Of a stretch of 64,000 nucleotides of DNA, positions 16,867-25,851 are shown piece after piece. A program made the translations under genes and the position numbers. The stretch lies in the NCBI RefSeq assembly GCF_003116815.1, contig NZ_QDKQ01000016.1:1-64000 (forward strand). The letters are read 5' to 3'. The notes below the pieces were generated by a model. The model saw only the letters and a program-made list of their open reading frames with translations. It was not told where the DNA came from and made no database searches. This DNA is from Caulobacter endophyticus (GTDB lineage: Bacteria > Pseudomonadota > Alphaproteobacteria > Caulobacterales > Caulobacteraceae). The first letter of the stretch is position 1, and each line of letters begins with the position of its first letter.

Positions 16867-17205
16867 CTAAGCCTCAAGCAACCGCAGACAGACGTTGGCG
16901 CGATCCGGCTTTAAGGGGCGGGCCAGAAGTTGGAGACGACATGCCTCAATGCCTGCGTCGATGGCTTGGCGAAATTTGGCCTCGCCGCCCAGATCCCTAA
17001 TTGCCTCGAACTCATCGAGCCCGCTGACGAGGTCGGCGACCGCGTTCGAGATTCCGAAGACGGCCATGCGATGCGCAATCATGGGCATGCCGATTACGTG
17101 AAAAGCCTCATCCGGGTGAATGAACCCACCCTTCAGCGCTTCAAGGTAGCCTAACGCGACCATGAGCAGCGCCTTCTCGGTCGCTTGAATGCTATCTCGG
17201 ATCAT
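16867..17205 (-). CDS. Hypothetical helical protein
   Basis: A 112-residue soluble protein beginning MIRDSIQATEKALLMVALGY. It is helical throughout with no known motif. ATG at 17205 is preferred. An upstream extension to 17355 would translate the dispersed repeat. It lies between two copies of that repeat, outside the tRNA-Arg island. Confidence 0.55.
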   Translation of the reverse strand: MIRDSIQATEKALLMVALGYLEALKGGFIHPDEAFHVIGMPMIAHRMAVFGISNAVADLVSGLDEFEAIRDLGGEAKFRQAIDAGIEACRLQLLARPLKPDRANVCLRLLEA

Positions 17206-17270
17206 TGGCTGACGTCGCGGCGTATGCGAGAGATGTCCTAAGGGCTTCAAGCCCGAGGTTACACAGGCCA

Positions 17271-17309
17271 AGGTCGGCTCGCCACCCTTCGCGGACATCC
17301 ATTGCGTCT
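17271..17309. repeat. Dispersed about 38-bp repeat, copy B
   Basis: Second copy of the element at 16824-16860 (about 80 percent identical by eye). Confidence 0.6.
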
Positions 17310-17372
17310 GCTCGGCGGCGTACACGCGGCGGCGCTGGCGTACTGCGGGATACAATTTCGTAGAAAAGCGTA

Positions 17373-17416
17373 GGCGCGCCCGGAACGATTCGAACGTCCG
17401 ACCCTCAGATTCGTAG
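17373..17416 (-). repeat. attL: 44-bp duplicate of the 3' part of tRNA-Arg(ACG)
   Basis: Identical over 44 bp to 39460-39503, which is the 3' part of the intact tRNA-Arg gene from the anticodon loop to the start of CCA. The two copies are direct repeats 22.1 kb apart. A tyrosine integrase begins 181 bp to the right. This is the standard signature of an integrative element inserted in a tRNA gene. Confidence 0.93.
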
Positions 17417-17557
17417 AATGTTCGCGCCCATACTAAGGGCTACGCAGGGGTGCGACTACTTGAATTTTCGAGCAGAATACGCCATTGTAATCAAACGATA
17501 TTTCGTGCGTTTGCGGGCATTATCGCAGGCGTCGCCTCGAAAACTCCGAAAAGGCAC

Positions 17558-17583
17558 TTCCCCCGACTAAGTCCCGACTAAAG
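17558..17583. repeat. Candidate integrase arm-type sites at the left end
   Basis: TTCCCCCGACTAAG followed by TCCCGACTAAAG holds two tandem copies of CCCGACTAA. A near-identical double motif lies at 39371-39396 just inside the other att site, and a reverse copy at 39405-39412. The placement just upstream of the integrase start suggests integrase arm binding or autoregulation. Confidence 0.55.
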
Positions 17584-17597
17584 TCATTGGTACGAGC

Positions 17598-18890
17598 ATG
17601 GCGTCCCTTCAACTCCTCCTCACCGACAAGGCCGTTGCCCGGCTTTCGTACGCCAAAGCCGGCCAGTACGTGGTCCGCGACAGCGAGCTTTCCGGCTTCC
17701 TCCTGAAGGTCGGCAAGCGCCGGAAAACCTTCATGGCCGAAGGCGAGCACTGGAAGCACGGGGTTAGGGAATTTCGGGCGCAGACCAAGCTTGGCGAGTT
17801 CGGCGAGCTGACCAGCCGTGATGCTCGCGGCAAGGCCAAAGACGTCTTGGGCCAGATCGCGCGCGGCGAGCGCCCTGGTGGGGAGGCTCGCCCCAAGGTC
17901 CAGGCGATCACACTGCGGGGCGCCTGGCAGAACTACCTTGATCGCCACCTGGTCCGGAAAGGCCGCGACGCCGGCACGATCGCAAACTACCGCGACCACG
18001 TCGAACGGCTGCTCAAGGACTGGCTCGACCTTCCGCTTGCTCGCTTGGGCGAGACGCCGACCTTGGTGGTGGAGCGCCATGAGCGCCTTAGCGAGTTGAA
18101 CGGTCCCTACATCGCCAATGGGGCCATGCGGAGCCTGCGGGCGATCTACAACCACGCCCTCAAGACCAACCCCGACCTTCCCGGCGTCAACCCCGTCAAG
18201 GCGATAGATTGGAACGTCGAGGTCCGGCGCGATACCGGCATGGGAGACCAGGATCTCGGCAGCTGGATGCGCGAGGCCTTCGCGCTGGAGAGCCCGATCC
18301 GTCGCGAGTATCACCTGCTCGTTCTTCTGTCGGGCTCGCGGCCGACTGCGCTGAAGAAGGTCCGCATCGAGCACATCGATCTGCGCCGGCGCATCCTCCA
18401 CATCCCCCGTCCCAAGGGCGGGCCGAAGAAGGCGTTCGATATTCCGCTGTCGCGGGCGATGGTCCGATGCGTGGTGCGTGCGATCCGATGGGGGCGACTG
18501 CTCTATCCGGAGCAAGCCCAGACCTGGCTGTTCCCGGCCGACAGCGCCGCCGGCCATCTGGTCGAGCACAAGGAAAAGCGCTCGGTCCTTTCGAAGTGGG
18601 GCAACGACCTGCGCCAGACCTTCCGGACCATCGCCCAGGTCGCCGAGGTCTCGGAGCTGGACGCCCACTTGCTGATGAACCACTCCCTGCCTGGCGTGAA
18701 CACCGGCTACATCACCCGCGACCGGCTGCTGTCAGGCCACCTGCGCAGACAGCAGGAGCGGATATCGCATGTGGTCTGCAAGAACGCCGCGGGCGCTGAG
18801 CCCGCAATACAGCGCTGGATTTCCGGCCCCAGCAAGCTGGAGGTTCGAGGTCCGCTGTTGCAACAGACCTCGCTGAGCGCAGCGGCGTAG
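17598..18890 (+). CDS. int: Tyrosine-type integrase of the tRNA-Arg island
   Basis: A 430-residue phage/ICE integrase. The N-terminal DUF4102-like arm domain (LTDKAVARLSYAKAGQYVVR, SGFLLKVGKRRKTF) is followed by the SAM-like core (residues about 110-190) and the catalytic domain with Arg in LLSGSRPTALKKVRIEHID, the NDLRQTFRT segment (the usual His of HxxR is Asn here), LLMNHSLPG, and Tyr in NTGYITR. It lies just inside attL and reads into the island. This placement and the conserved domain order support it as the enzyme that inserts and excises the 17,373-39,503 element. The C-terminal 40 residues look non-conserved. Confidence 0.88.
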   Translation: MASLQLLLTDKAVARLSYAKAGQYVVRDSELSGFLLKVGKRRKTFMAEGEHWKHGVREFRAQTKLGEFGELTSRDARGKAKDVLGQIARGERPGGEARPKVQAITLRGAWQNYLDRHLVRKGRDAGTIANYRDHVERLLKDWLDLPLARLGETPTLVVERHERLSELNGPYIANGAMRSLRAIYNHALKTNPDLPGVNPVKAIDWNVEVRRDTGMGDQDLGSWMREAFALESPIRREYHLLVLLSGSRPTALKKVRIEHIDLRRRILHIPRPKGGPKKAFDIPLSRAMVRCVVRAIRWGRLLYPEQAQTWLFPADSAAGHLVEHKEKRSVLSKWGNDLRQTFRTIAQVAEVSELDAHLLMNHSLPGVNTGYITRDRLLSGHLRRQQERISHVVCKNAAGAEPAIQRWISGPSKLEVRGPLLQQTSLSAAA

Positions 18891-18929
18891 CGCGGACGAG
18901 CGCTGCCCGGGGCGCCCCGGCTGAGGCAA

Positions 18930-19124
18930 TCACCCGCCGTCCTTGGCCTGCTTTATATCCACCGCCTCGTCGCCAGACGGTTGGCCGTTAAAAGCCTCCC
19001 GGGCCAGCTGGCGGCCTATCAATCGAGCCAGGACTAGGGTCGCGGCATCGATCCTCTCGTCGGCGCCGGGATTAGCTTTTTCGCCTGCCGCGACGAGCGT
19101 CAACTTGCTTGAGTTCTGATCCAT
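18930..19124 (-). CDS. Hypothetical small protein
   Basis: A 64-residue acidic protein (start MDQNSSKLTLVAAGEK), with a central helix DAATLVLARLIGRQLAREAF. GGAG lies about 9 bp before ATG at 19124. Small proteins with this LIGRQxAREAF helix are frequent next to integrases in Caulobacterales/Rhizobiales, without known role. Confidence 0.55.
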   Translation of the reverse strand: MDQNSSKLTLVAAGEKANPGADERIDAATLVLARLIGRQLAREAFNGQPSGDEAVDIKQAKDGG

Positions 19125-19311
19125 AGCTGGTGCTCCGGTTGAGAGCCGAAGAGTCCGCTCAGGTCGTGGCCAGGTCAAATCACGAGAGCCGCTCTCGGCG
19201 AGACGTGCCTCAGCAGGCCTATTGAATCCTCGCCACAGAAAGAATGTCGGCAGGCTGGACAGCATCAAGCCGCGCTCGCAAATTTCGGGCAGGGTTTGGA
19301 TCGGGGCGCGA

Positions 19312-19884
19312 ATGAGAGCGACGCACTGGATTGCAGCTAGAGAGCCTGAAATGGCCCAAGCAATTGCATCGATAGTAATAAATTTCGGGATTTTAGAGTA
19401 TCAGCTGGCGGATATCCTCGAAAAGCTACAAGACTGCCCGCCAAATACGCGCGCCACTCCCAGGCAAACACTGAGCGAAATCGCGAAGGCGGTGGAAACC
19501 TCGGCAATAAAAGCGTTTGAATCGTCACCCCTAGCGGAGCGGCTAATTGGCTTCTCAAAGACGGCGATATCTCTTTCGACGAGAAGAAATATAATAATTC
19601 ATGGTATGATAAGTAGGGGTTCAGCGGGTGGCTTCGTGGCCATACACACGAAGAAAATGGACAGAGTAATATACAAGTTAGAAATCGACGATATCGTCGC
19701 TCTCGACAACGATATAACCATGGCGAACTTCGACCTGCAAAATTTCGTCATGGGCACTACCGACCATCGCGTACCCGCATCCAAAGATAATCCCGTGATG
19801 GCTGCGTTGTTTAGGATGGCGATGAAGCCCGAGGGGCCGCCCCACATCTACAGGCCCACGCAAGTTAAGTTTCCGCGCTCCTGA
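19312..19884 (+). CDS. Hypothetical protein with an R-N-x3-H (HEPN-like) motif
   Basis: A 190-residue protein encoded by DNA clearly richer in A+T than its surroundings, a sign of transfer. Helices around residues 10-70 are followed by STRRNIIIHGMISRG at about residue 100. This fits the R-x4-H signature of HEPN RNases and of related helical proteins involved in immunity. The C-terminus is mixed alpha/beta. The start at 19312 is chosen as the first ATG before the conserved-looking region, but GTG/ATG upstream cannot be excluded. HEPN membership is a motif-level inference. Confidence 0.55.
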   Translation: MRATHWIAAREPEMAQAIASIVINFGILEYQLADILEKLQDCPPNTRATPRQTLSEIAKAVETSAIKAFESSPLAERLIGFSKTAISLSTRRNIIIHGMISRGSAGGFVAIHTKKMDRVIYKLEIDDIVALDNDITMANFDLQNFVMGTTDHRVPASKDNPVMAALFRMAMKPEGPPHIYRPTQVKFPRS

Positions 19885-20236
19885 CTGCCGCGCCCTAGTG
19901 GGCCAGATCAGATCAGCCATCATTGCTTCTGCCGATGGTCACTGCCCGCCGTTGCGAATGAAAGCTCGCCACGCCCGCGGTACAGCGTGGTGGGTGAAGG
20001 CATGAAACACGGCCCTAAATCTCACTCCGCTACCCCTCCGGCAGCGATGCCACCTCCGTATCGCTCTAGCTTGTCGCCTCTGGTCGACATTGGACCGCAT
20101 AATGTCGGCGTAAGTCGACAAGCGCCTCCGTCACGCTCCTCCGGTTGATAGGTCATCGCGCCCCCACCCAGGGAAAACCGACCGCTGGCGCGTCTATGCG
20201 GCGCGGACGAACCGGTCCGCGCGTGAACCCAGTGAA
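19885..20236. other. Intergenic region carrying repeat copy 2
   Basis: About 350 bp without a supported gene. The distinctive element is the 38-bp repeat at 20083-20120, 116 bp before the recombinase start. Confidence 0.45.
20083..20120. repeat. 38-bp GTCGAC-bounded element, copy 2
   Basis: Same arrangement as 14476-14513: GTCGACATTG, N9, ATGTCGGC, N, TAAGTCGACA. It precedes the large tyrosine recombinase gene. The stretch CCGCATAATGT in this copy recalls the XerC arm of dif sites, but that may be chance. Confidence 0.65.
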
Positions 20237-22248
20237 ATGCCTAAAAAATCAGAGCCGCCGCGGCCCGCCTCCAAGAAAGCTGCCTCCTCCCAGCCAAGGA
20301 TCTCCCCACCTCCTCAAAAGCGAAAGACCGGCTACCCGCCCAGACCGGTCGTGCCCTTCCCAAAGCCTCTCTGGGAGGAATGGGAGGATCCACCGACATT
20401 CGCCGAGGCACTTGACCTGCACATGCGCCGGCACGGGGATACCGGCTATGGCCTGCGCCGCGCGGTCTCTCTGAAGGGGGAGAGCCTCGAAACCAGCACC
20501 TTCCGTATGTGGAGGCTTGGGCTAAAGGCCCCACGCGGCGCCGCAAGCCTACGCATCCTGGCGGCCCTGGAGCGACGCTGGCGCCTTCCCGCCGGCTACT
20601 TACGCGCCAAGCTTCCCCATCCGGGCCGGATGGTCTCGGACGCCGAATGCCTGCCGCTACCGATATCCGAGCGCCGACGAATGGCTTGGCACCTTCCCGA
20701 CGACTTTGCCCAGCTGCCTGCCGCAAAGCGTCAGGAGATAGAGCGTTGGGTGCGGGAGGTCGTGTTGTCGGGCCATACGGACTACCGACGCTTTCAGGCA
20801 GAGGCGATGAAGCAGCGCTTTGCTGTTCAGTTCTCAGCTCGGATGGTCGCATTGACACCGGAGAACTGGCGCCTGGCCCAGGCCTTGAGGAACGTCTAGC
20901 CGATCCGGGCCTGCGGGAGCCTGGCCGCCCGCTCGCCGCGTTCCCAGCGCCAGCCTTCCTTGATGCGGAAGCGGCCGACCTGCTGACGTTCAAGACCGCC
21001 ACCCTCAGTTCCCGAGGCCGCCGTCGAAACGGGATCTGGAACGAGGCCACCGCCGACCAGAAGATGGAGCATCTAGGCTTGCTGTTGGGAGGCCTGGCGG
21101 CCTGCCCACAAGGTCCTGTCCGCGGTCACGGCGTTCCGACACGCTGCCTGAGCTTCGGCCTCCTGGTCTTTCCCGCCGTTTGGGACTGGTATCTGCAATG
21201 GCGTGAGAGCCGCCGCGGTTTCTTCACCCAGTGGGAAACGGAAATGCTGATCCTCGCCGCGGGTCTCTCCCGCAAGGAGACCGGCTGGCTGCGGCAGACC
21301 CCGCGGCTGGCGGAACGTCTTCAGCCTATCGAGGGACTGGTCAGCGCCGCAGACGTCCGCGCCGCCTGTCAGGACTGGGACGCAGCGTGCGATGCGCAAC
21401 ACCGGCACGTCCTTCTCCGCGCCAAAGAAGTAGGGCGGGTGGCGCGGGTCCATCGCGACCCCTTCGAGCCGATCCTCACCATTCTTGAGGCGGAAAGCCC
21501 CGTGGGCGAGTACCGCAAGATCACTATGGAGATCCTGCGATGGCGGGCCGACGAGCGGCTCTATCCAATCTCCGCTGCGGAATCGACGCGCGCCTTTCTG
21601 ATGCTGCGCCTTGGCCTGCATCTTGGCCTTCGGCAGAAGAATCTGCGTCAGCTCCTCGTATGTCCCAGGGATCGGATCCCGACGCCTGAACGCCAGTTGG
21701 AGGCGCAAAAGTGTGGGGAGCTACGCTGGAATGTCCGCGACCATAGCTGGGAGGTTCTGATCCCTGCCGCTGCGTTCAAGAACGCTGGCTCCTCCTACTT
21801 CCGCAAGAACCCCTTCCGCCTCGCGCTCCCCGATCTCGACGGCCTCTACCGTGAGATCGAAGCCTATCTCGATCGCCATCGCGCCGTTCTTCTCAAGGGA
21901 GCGCCCGACCCAGGCGTCTTCTTCGTCAAGACGATGAAGGCCAAGAGCAAGGAGGCCGCCTACGACTCCAACAGCTTCTACGCCGCCTGGCGGCTGGCGA
22001 TCGAACGGCACGGCATCTTCAACCCCTATACCGGCCGGGGAGCGATCGAGGGCCTCTTGCCGCACGGCCCGCATAATGTCCGCGATGTGATCGCCACCCA
22101 CGTTCTCAAGCAGACGGGCTCCTACGAGCAGGCCAGCTACGCCATCCAAGACACGCCCGATACGATTGCCGAGCACTACGGCCGCTTCCTGCCGCAGGAT
22201 AAGGCGGCCCTGGCCGCCCAGGTCCTGAACCAGGTCTGGTCGGCCTAG
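20237..22248 (+). pseudogene. Large tyrosine recombinase, split by a frameshift
   Basis: The first frame (20237-20899) encodes about 220 residues ending LTPENWRLAQALRNV-stop. The next frame continues at once with GLEERLADPGLREPGRPLAA and runs to 22248 with the catalytic core: LHLGLRQKNLRQLLVC (Arg), PHGPHNVRDVIATHVL (HxxR) and IAEHYGRFLPQDKAAL (His/Tyr). The two parts together (about 670 residues) match an unusual long integrase family I recall from Caulobacterales. The shift is by one base (-1) around 20880-20897. No slippery heptamer is visible, so mutation is likelier than programmed frameshifting. It is probably inactive unless the base change is a sequencing error. Confidence 0.75.
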
Positions 22249-22346
22249 ACGGGGGCGGGACGGCCTGATCCTGCTGGATGGCGCCGTCCCGCCCTGGCCA
22301 TCTTCTCAACAGGCCGAGACATCGCCTTCCCCCAGGAACCGGATCT

Positions 22347-22763
22347 TCAGCCGAGCGGTCGGCGCTGCAGCAGACCAAGCGCTTCCGTGACGATGTCATG
22401 CACCGGGCCGCCGTCTTCGCGCGTCAGGCAGGCTAGGACGGCAAGCTTGCTGGCCACGGCCCGAAGGTCTCGCGCTTCGGCGCCGGCGATTTGCTCCAGG
22501 CGGTCAGCTTGCACATGACGCAACCGCTCAAGCCGGGCTTCGACCTGTTGGCATTCAGCCGCCGCCGACGCTCCGCGATCGGAGAGGGCAGCCCATCGCT
22601 CACTCAGGCGATCGATCTCCGCGTCGGTCGCGAGCCAGCGACTGCAACGTTCGGCGAAGGGGGTGGCGGCCGCCGGCTCAGCGTTAGCCGCGATGGGCGC
22701 GATTGAGGCGGCGCCCAACACCGCCCGGCGGGACAGAGAAAGGGGCGGATGATTTGCAGGCAT
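22347..22763 (-). CDS. Hypothetical secreted protein with a Tat-like signal
   Basis: A 138-residue protein whose N-terminus LSLSRRAVLGAASIAPIAAN has the twin-Arg pattern and a short hydrophobic core. The mature part is helical and coiled-coil-like (residues 40-115) with no enzyme motif. Similar short twin-Arg ORFs occur beside integrases in alphaproteobacterial islands. Function unknown. It is convergent with the recombinase. Confidence 0.6.
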   Translation of the reverse strand: MPANHPPLSLSRRAVLGAASIAPIAANAEPAAATPFAERCSRWLATDAEIDRLSERWAALSDRGASAAAECQQVEARLERLRHVQADRLEQIAGAEARDLRAVASKLAVLACLTREDGGPVHDIVTEALGLLQRRPLG

Positions 22764-22904
22764 GACAAAGGCTCTCGGCGCGAGGGATCGATCTGAGCTG
22801 ATGTCAAATCAGTGGAGTTCGATGGGGCTACCGCTACAGTCGATCGAAATTCATCGACTCAGTCAATGATTTTCGGTCACTATAGATTGAATATTGGTGG
22901 CGGA

Positions 22905-23135
22905 ATGCTGGTCCCGGCTCAGGTTCGAATGGCGCGCGCGGCGGTGGGATTCAGCGTTCGGGAGCTGGCGCAGCGGTCAGGCGTGGCCGACTCCACCATC
23001 CTTCGGTTCGAGACCGGAAAGGGCGATATCCTGACCGCCAATCTTGGAAAGCTTCAGGCGACGCTGGAGGCGGCTGGAGTGGTTTTCGTCTCGGCCGATG
23101 ACGCCGCCGGCGCCGGTGTGCGCCTTAAGCGCTAA
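22905..23135 (+). CDS. Short XRE-family regulator
   Basis: A 76-residue HTH protein: VRMARAAVGFSVRELAQRSG, then VADSTILRFETGKGDILTAN and LGKLQATLEAAGVVFV. This is the minimal single-domain XRE type with a small C-terminal strand. ATG at 22905 follows a GGTGG sequence. An ATG at 22866 is the alternative. It ends 4 bp into the convergent MNT-HEPN gene. Confidence 0.75.
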   Translation: MLVPAQVRMARAAVGFSVRELAQRSGVADSTILRFETGKGDILTANLGKLQATLEAAGVVFVSADDAAGAGVRLKR

Positions 23136-24068
23136 GCCGCGCTGTGTAGTTCGGCCAGGCGTTTCTCGCACCGCTCTCGGACCATCTCCCGTAGCACACC
23201 AATCCGCTCCTCCAGCCAAGTCAGCTGCTCGGCGGTGATGTGGTAGTGGCGCGAATAGCGGGCCTTCACATAGGCCTCGCGGATCAGCTCATAGCAACGG
23301 CGCTCGAACTTGTTCTGTCCGGGCCAGACCTGGGCCAGGGCGGGGTCGAGGCCCTCGGCCAGCTTGCGCAGCTGATTCAGGCTATGGGTCTTGGGGCTGT
23401 AGAGCGTCAAGACCAAGAAGAGTGTGTGGTAAAAGCGCTCGGCGGCTTGATGGCTATGAAATGCTGCTTCCTTGATCCGCCGCGTACTTTGCCGTGTCGA
23501 GAAAGCCAACGGCGCTCGCAAACCACTCCTCGAAGTAATCTCGGCTTTCCTGCAGGGCCTGCGCCGCCGAAAGCGGCTTCGGTTCGGCGAGCGGATTTCC
23601 CGGCTCCTCAAAGAGCACCACCCCGTCGCGCACGATGTCCGTAAAGAAGTACCGTCCAAGCGTAAGCTGCTCGTTCACGTCGTCGAGGTCGTGGTGGATC
23701 ACGCTGACGGGCGTGCGCAGGTGCTGGCCGGAGGCCAGGGCTTCGACTAGCGCTTCCTCGGCCTTGATCCAGAACTCCGGGACGTTCGTGAGGTCCTCGT
23801 GATTGACGACGACGAGGATATCGAAGTCGGAGAAGTACCGGCCGAACGGATCCTCCACCCAGTCGCCACGCGCGTAGCTGCCGAACAAGATGATCTTGAG
23901 CAGCTTGCCGTTCCGAAACCGCGGCATGGTCCGATGGGCGATCGCGCGGGCGAACGCGGCGCGCAGTGTCTCGACCACGAATTCCAATTCGCGGCGTTTG
24001 CCGGCAGGCAGATGGTCGAGGCTGAGCTTCATCGGGCTTAATGTCGAAAGATCGAGCTGAGGTTGCAA
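23132..24068 (-). pseudogene. Nucleotidyltransferase-HEPN fusion, split by a frameshift
   Basis: Reading from 24068, the first frame encodes an MNT-type nucleotidyltransferase: KIILFGSYARGDWVED with SDFDILVVVN gives the GSxxRG-x-SDxD motif. It runs to KYAADQGSSIS-stop near 23454. The next frame carries a HEPN domain (IKEAAFHSHQAAERFYHTLF ... YSPKTHSLNQLRKLAEGL ... YVKARYSRHYHITAEQL). Intact relatives are single proteins of about 300 residues with these two halves joined. The junction (23470-23485) needs a one-base shift. MNT/HEPN pairs are toxin-antitoxin modules in which the MNT part AMPylates the HEPN RNase. Here they are uncoupled or dead. Confidence 0.8.
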
Positions 24069-24516
24069 GCTTAGAGCTGAGAAGGCAGTTCACTTCTGAG
24101 TCAGCAGCCATAGCCGGAGTCGGATGATCTGGCGCCATTGGCCGACTGGCCAGGGAAGCCATTCCCTGAAGCGGCTTAAGCCGCATGCCGAGCCTCAGCC
24201 GGGCGGCCGTCAGCCGGTCAAGGGTGGCCGTCAGGCCATCGCCGTAGGCGGCGGCGAAGCCGCCCTTGAGGGGCTGACGGGCGGCTGGCGCATTCGATTT
24301 CGTACCCGTGGCGAGGGCGCGCCGGTTTAAGGGACGCCAATCGCGCCTAGCAGAAATTGCGGCTGCGACGGGCCAGGACAGACCGCTGGCGTCGAGTCCG
24401 CGATCTGCAGCGTGGCCAGCACTGGCCCCAGGTAGCGGTGATAGCAGACAACCCGAGCGCGTGACTTAGCTTAGCGAAGACGCCATTCTCGCAACGTAGA
24501 CGAGTCGGGGGCAGTC
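24069..24516. other. No gene recognised upstream of mcrB
   Basis: About 450 bp. G+C-rich inverted segments (around 24190-24290: GCCGTCAGCC, GGCGGCGGCGAAGCCGCC) could fold into strong hairpins and may end transcription before the mcrB promoter. No convincing ORF. Confidence 0.4.
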
Positions 24517-25851
24517 ATGGCGGTTATGAAAGTTTTCGCGGGTCCGCCAGGAACCGGCAAGACCTGGAGCGCCGCTCGGGAGGCTGTGCGGATCCTGCGC
24601 CCGGGTATCGCGCCCAAGGACGTGCAGAGCGTCCACGAAGAACTGGTCAAGGAGGGACGCATCATCTGGGTGACCTTCCATCCCAGCTACTCCTACGAAG
24701 ATTTCGTTGAGGGGTTCAGGCCCGAAGAGACGCCGGCCGGGAATGTGGCCTACTCCATTGTTCCAGGTCCCTTCCTGCGCGCCTGCCAGGCCGCCAGCGC
24801 CGCGGTGAGCGCCAACCGCTTTCACGTTGGCCAAGAGCTTGGCCGCTACCGCGTCACCCATGTCGAAGCCGGCGGACTGGTGCTTGCCACCATCGCCAAC
24901 AATCGCCGGGACGCCATCGAGAGCGAGGAACCCGCGCAGGGCTATGTCGACTTCTGGACCTTGGCCCGACTTGCAGACATGAAGGTGCCGGTGAAGGATC
25001 TGAGGATCCCCGGCAAGGAGAACGATCGAAAGAAGGAGGTCGCTGCAGCCGTCGGGCTTCCGAGCACCTTCTGGACCAACGCCGGCCGCCACGCTGCGGT
25101 CTACGAGGCCCTGCAACAAGAAGGCGCGGCGGTCGAAGCGGCCGAGGTCGTCTTGGTCATTGATGAAATTAACCGGGCGGATCTCAGCCGTGTGTTTGGC
25201 GAACTGATCACGCTGCTCGAATTCGACAAGCGTCAGGGTGCGACCGAGGCGCGACAGGTCAGTCTGACCTATTCGGGTAAGCCGCTTTCAGTCCCGGCCC
25301 AGCTATCGATCATTGGCACCATGAACACGGCCGACAAGTCGCTTTCAGCGGTGGACCTTGCTCTACGCCGCCGGTTTGAGTTCGAGATGGTGCCGCCGGA
25401 TCCGTCACTGACGCCGACGGCGTACGGTGGGGTGAATGTACGCGCGCTCTTCACCGGCCTAAACCGGCATCTGGCGGCGCTGAATGGGTCGGAAAACCTT
25501 ATCGGCCACGCCGACTACATGGAAAGCAAGCTTGAGGATCTGCGTGAGCGTGAAGGCTACACTGCCGACGAAGATGGGCGGCTGAAAGCTCTGGCTCACA
25601 CGCTTCGCAAGAAGGCCGTGCCGTTTCTCGTCGACCTTTTCCGTTCGGATTGGACCCAGGTGGAGTTCGTCGTCGGCGAAGGCTTCTTCGAGGTCGACGA
25701 TCTGGGGGATCTTGGCGCGAAGCTGCAGGATCTCGGCCATCATGAAGCCGCTGCTCTGGTCGAGCCGGCGGGCTGGTGGAACCCAGCGGGCGGTGATTGG
25801 AGCGCCGATAAGCTGCGTGCCGCTCTGCCCGCGGCGGTCGCGACCGTCTGA
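24517..25851 (+). CDS. mcrB: McrB-like AAA+ GTPase, without N-terminal reader domain
   Basis: A 444-residue motor subunit of an McrBC-type restriction complex. Walker A GPPGTGKT is at residues 9-16, Walker B VVLVIDEINRADLSRVFGE near 213, and the McrB GTPase signature MNTADKS near 269, followed by ALRRRFEFEMV. The protein starts directly at the AAA+ domain, lacking the N-terminal modified-cytosine-binding domain (about 160-170 residues) of E. coli McrB. About 110 residues (YRVTHVEAGG ... STFWTNAGRH) are inserted between Walker A and B. TGATG at 25849-25853 couples it to mcrC. Target recognition must come from the insertion or from McrC (inference). Confidence 0.9.
   Translation: MAVMKVFAGPPGTGKTWSAAREAVRILRPGIAPKDVQSVHEELVKEGRIIWVTFHPSYSYEDFVEGFRPEETPAGNVAYSIVPGPFLRACQAASAAVSANRFHVGQELGRYRVTHVEAGGLVLATIANNRRDAIESEEPAQGYVDFWTLARLADMKVPVKDLRIPGKENDRKKEVAAAVGLPSTFWTNAGRHAAVYEALQQEGAAVEAAEVVLVIDEINRADLSRVFGELITLLEFDKRQGATEARQVSLTYSGKPLSVPAQLSIIGTMNTADKSLSAVDLALRRRFEFEMVPPDPSLTPTAYGGVNVRALFTGLNRHLAALNGSENLIGHADYMESKLEDLREREGYTADEDGRLKALAHTLRKKAVPFLVDLFRSDWTQVEFVVGEGFFEVDDLGDLGAKLQDLGHHEAAALVEPAGWWNPAGGDWSADKLRAALPAAVATV

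Noticed and set aside
20083..20120. Copy 2 of the GTCGAC element as a chromosomal dif site
   Set aside because: Only about ten bases (CGCATAATGT) resemble the XerC side; the XerD side does not fit and copy 1 lacks even this.
24190..24290. Repeated GCCGTCAGCC/GGCGGC segments as a possible CRISPR or iteron array
   Set aside because: No regular unit length or spacer pattern; better explained as GC-rich hairpins.
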